A stretch of DNA of 5,230 bases from an uncultured Bacteroidota bacterium (lineage in GTDB: Bacteria > Bacteroidota > Bacteroidia > Chitinophagales > Chitinophagaceae). Positions 5,063 through 5,230 of the stretch are shown here, piece by piece. The translations under genes and the position numbers were made by a program. The number at the start of each line of letters is the position of its first letter. Position 1 is the stretch's first letter. A model generated the notes under the pieces. It saw only the letters and a program-made list of their open reading frames with translations. It was not told the origin of the DNA and did no database searches. The DNA lies in assembly GCA_903912435.1 (NCBI GenBank), contig CAIWHI010000913.1, positions 1-5,230 on the forward strand. The letters are read 5' to 3'.

Positions 5063-5230
5063 ATGTCACAGCGAATCAGAATCAAGCTTAAATCGTACGA
5101 CCATAACTTGGTCGACAAGTCAGCGGATAAAATCGTGAAGACTGTGCGCAATACAGGAGCAGTGGTTACAGGCCCTATTCCGTTGCCTACAGAAAAGAAG
5201 ATCTTTACAGTATTGCGCTCACCACACGTT
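5063..5230 (+). CDS. rpsJ: 30S ribosomal protein S10, 3'-truncated by window
   Basis: The first 56 codons of S10, a small-subunit head protein that also serves in transcription antitermination (as NusE) in the bacteria studied. The start MSQRIRIKLKSYDHNLVD, then KIVKTVRNTGAVVTGPIPLP and FTVLRSPHV, are the highly conserved N-terminal half of a protein of about 101 residues. The ATG at 5063 is fixed by the conserved start; upstream bases (TATTTAATAAGT) are AT-rich without a Shine-Dalgarno, as is usual for this phylum. S10 normally opens the S10-L3-L4-L23 operon, presumably beyond the right edge. Here it is preceded by its own tandem promoters and a structured leader, not by fusA. Confidence 0.97.
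   Translation, partial: MSQRIRIKLKSYDHNLVDKSADKIVKTVRNTGAVVTGPIPLPTEKKIFTVLRSPHV

Noticed and set aside
1..5230. CRISPR array, tRNA, rRNA or insertion sequence
   Set aside because: No regular spaced repeats, cloverleaf, conserved rRNA segments, transposase or terminal inverted repeats were seen.

Overview
The window looks like chromosome of a Bacteroidota bacterium, probably of the Chitinophagaceae/Sphingobacteriales side. The reasons are the promoters, which repeatedly show the Bacteroidota -7 box TAnnTTTG, the AT-rich start regions without a Shine-Dalgarno sequence, a small Cys/Lys-rich exported protein, a DUF4337-type membrane protein, and short intergenic AGTA-type repeats. The placement below phylum is inferred from protein flavour only.

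Layout, left to right. (1) Bases 1-1627 hold two steps of phosphatidylethanolamine synthesis on the + strand: the 3' part of cdsA (CDP-diacylglycerol synthase; the window cuts its 5' end) and a complete psd (phosphatidylserine decarboxylase of the short type). A 296-bp spacer with AGTA-type direct repeats separates them, and psd has its own promoter. (2) Bases 1656-1982 encode an orphan HicB-like protein directly behind psd. (3) Bases 2041-2330 form a compact independent unit: promoter, a 69-residue exported Cys-rich peptide gene and a strong rho-independent terminator. (4) Bases 2422-2980 hold a promoter and a DUF4337-like three-helix membrane protein. It converges with (5), 3009-4265 on the minus strand, a secreted protein of about ten Sel1-like repeats. 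(6) Bases 4266-5062 are mostly non-coding but contain an antitoxin-like small ORF with its own promoter-like box and no ATG. Tandem promoters and a 5'-leader hairpin then lead into (7), the first 56 codons of rpsJ (ribosomal protein S10), the usual first gene of the S10 ribosomal-protein operon.

Most of the window is ordinary housekeeping and accessory sequence. I see no new multi-gene system. The points most worth checking are the rpsJ leader (duplicated promoter block plus a hairpin with an alternative pairing), the ATG-less antitoxin-like ORF, the orphan HicB-like gene and the Cys-rich exported peptide.
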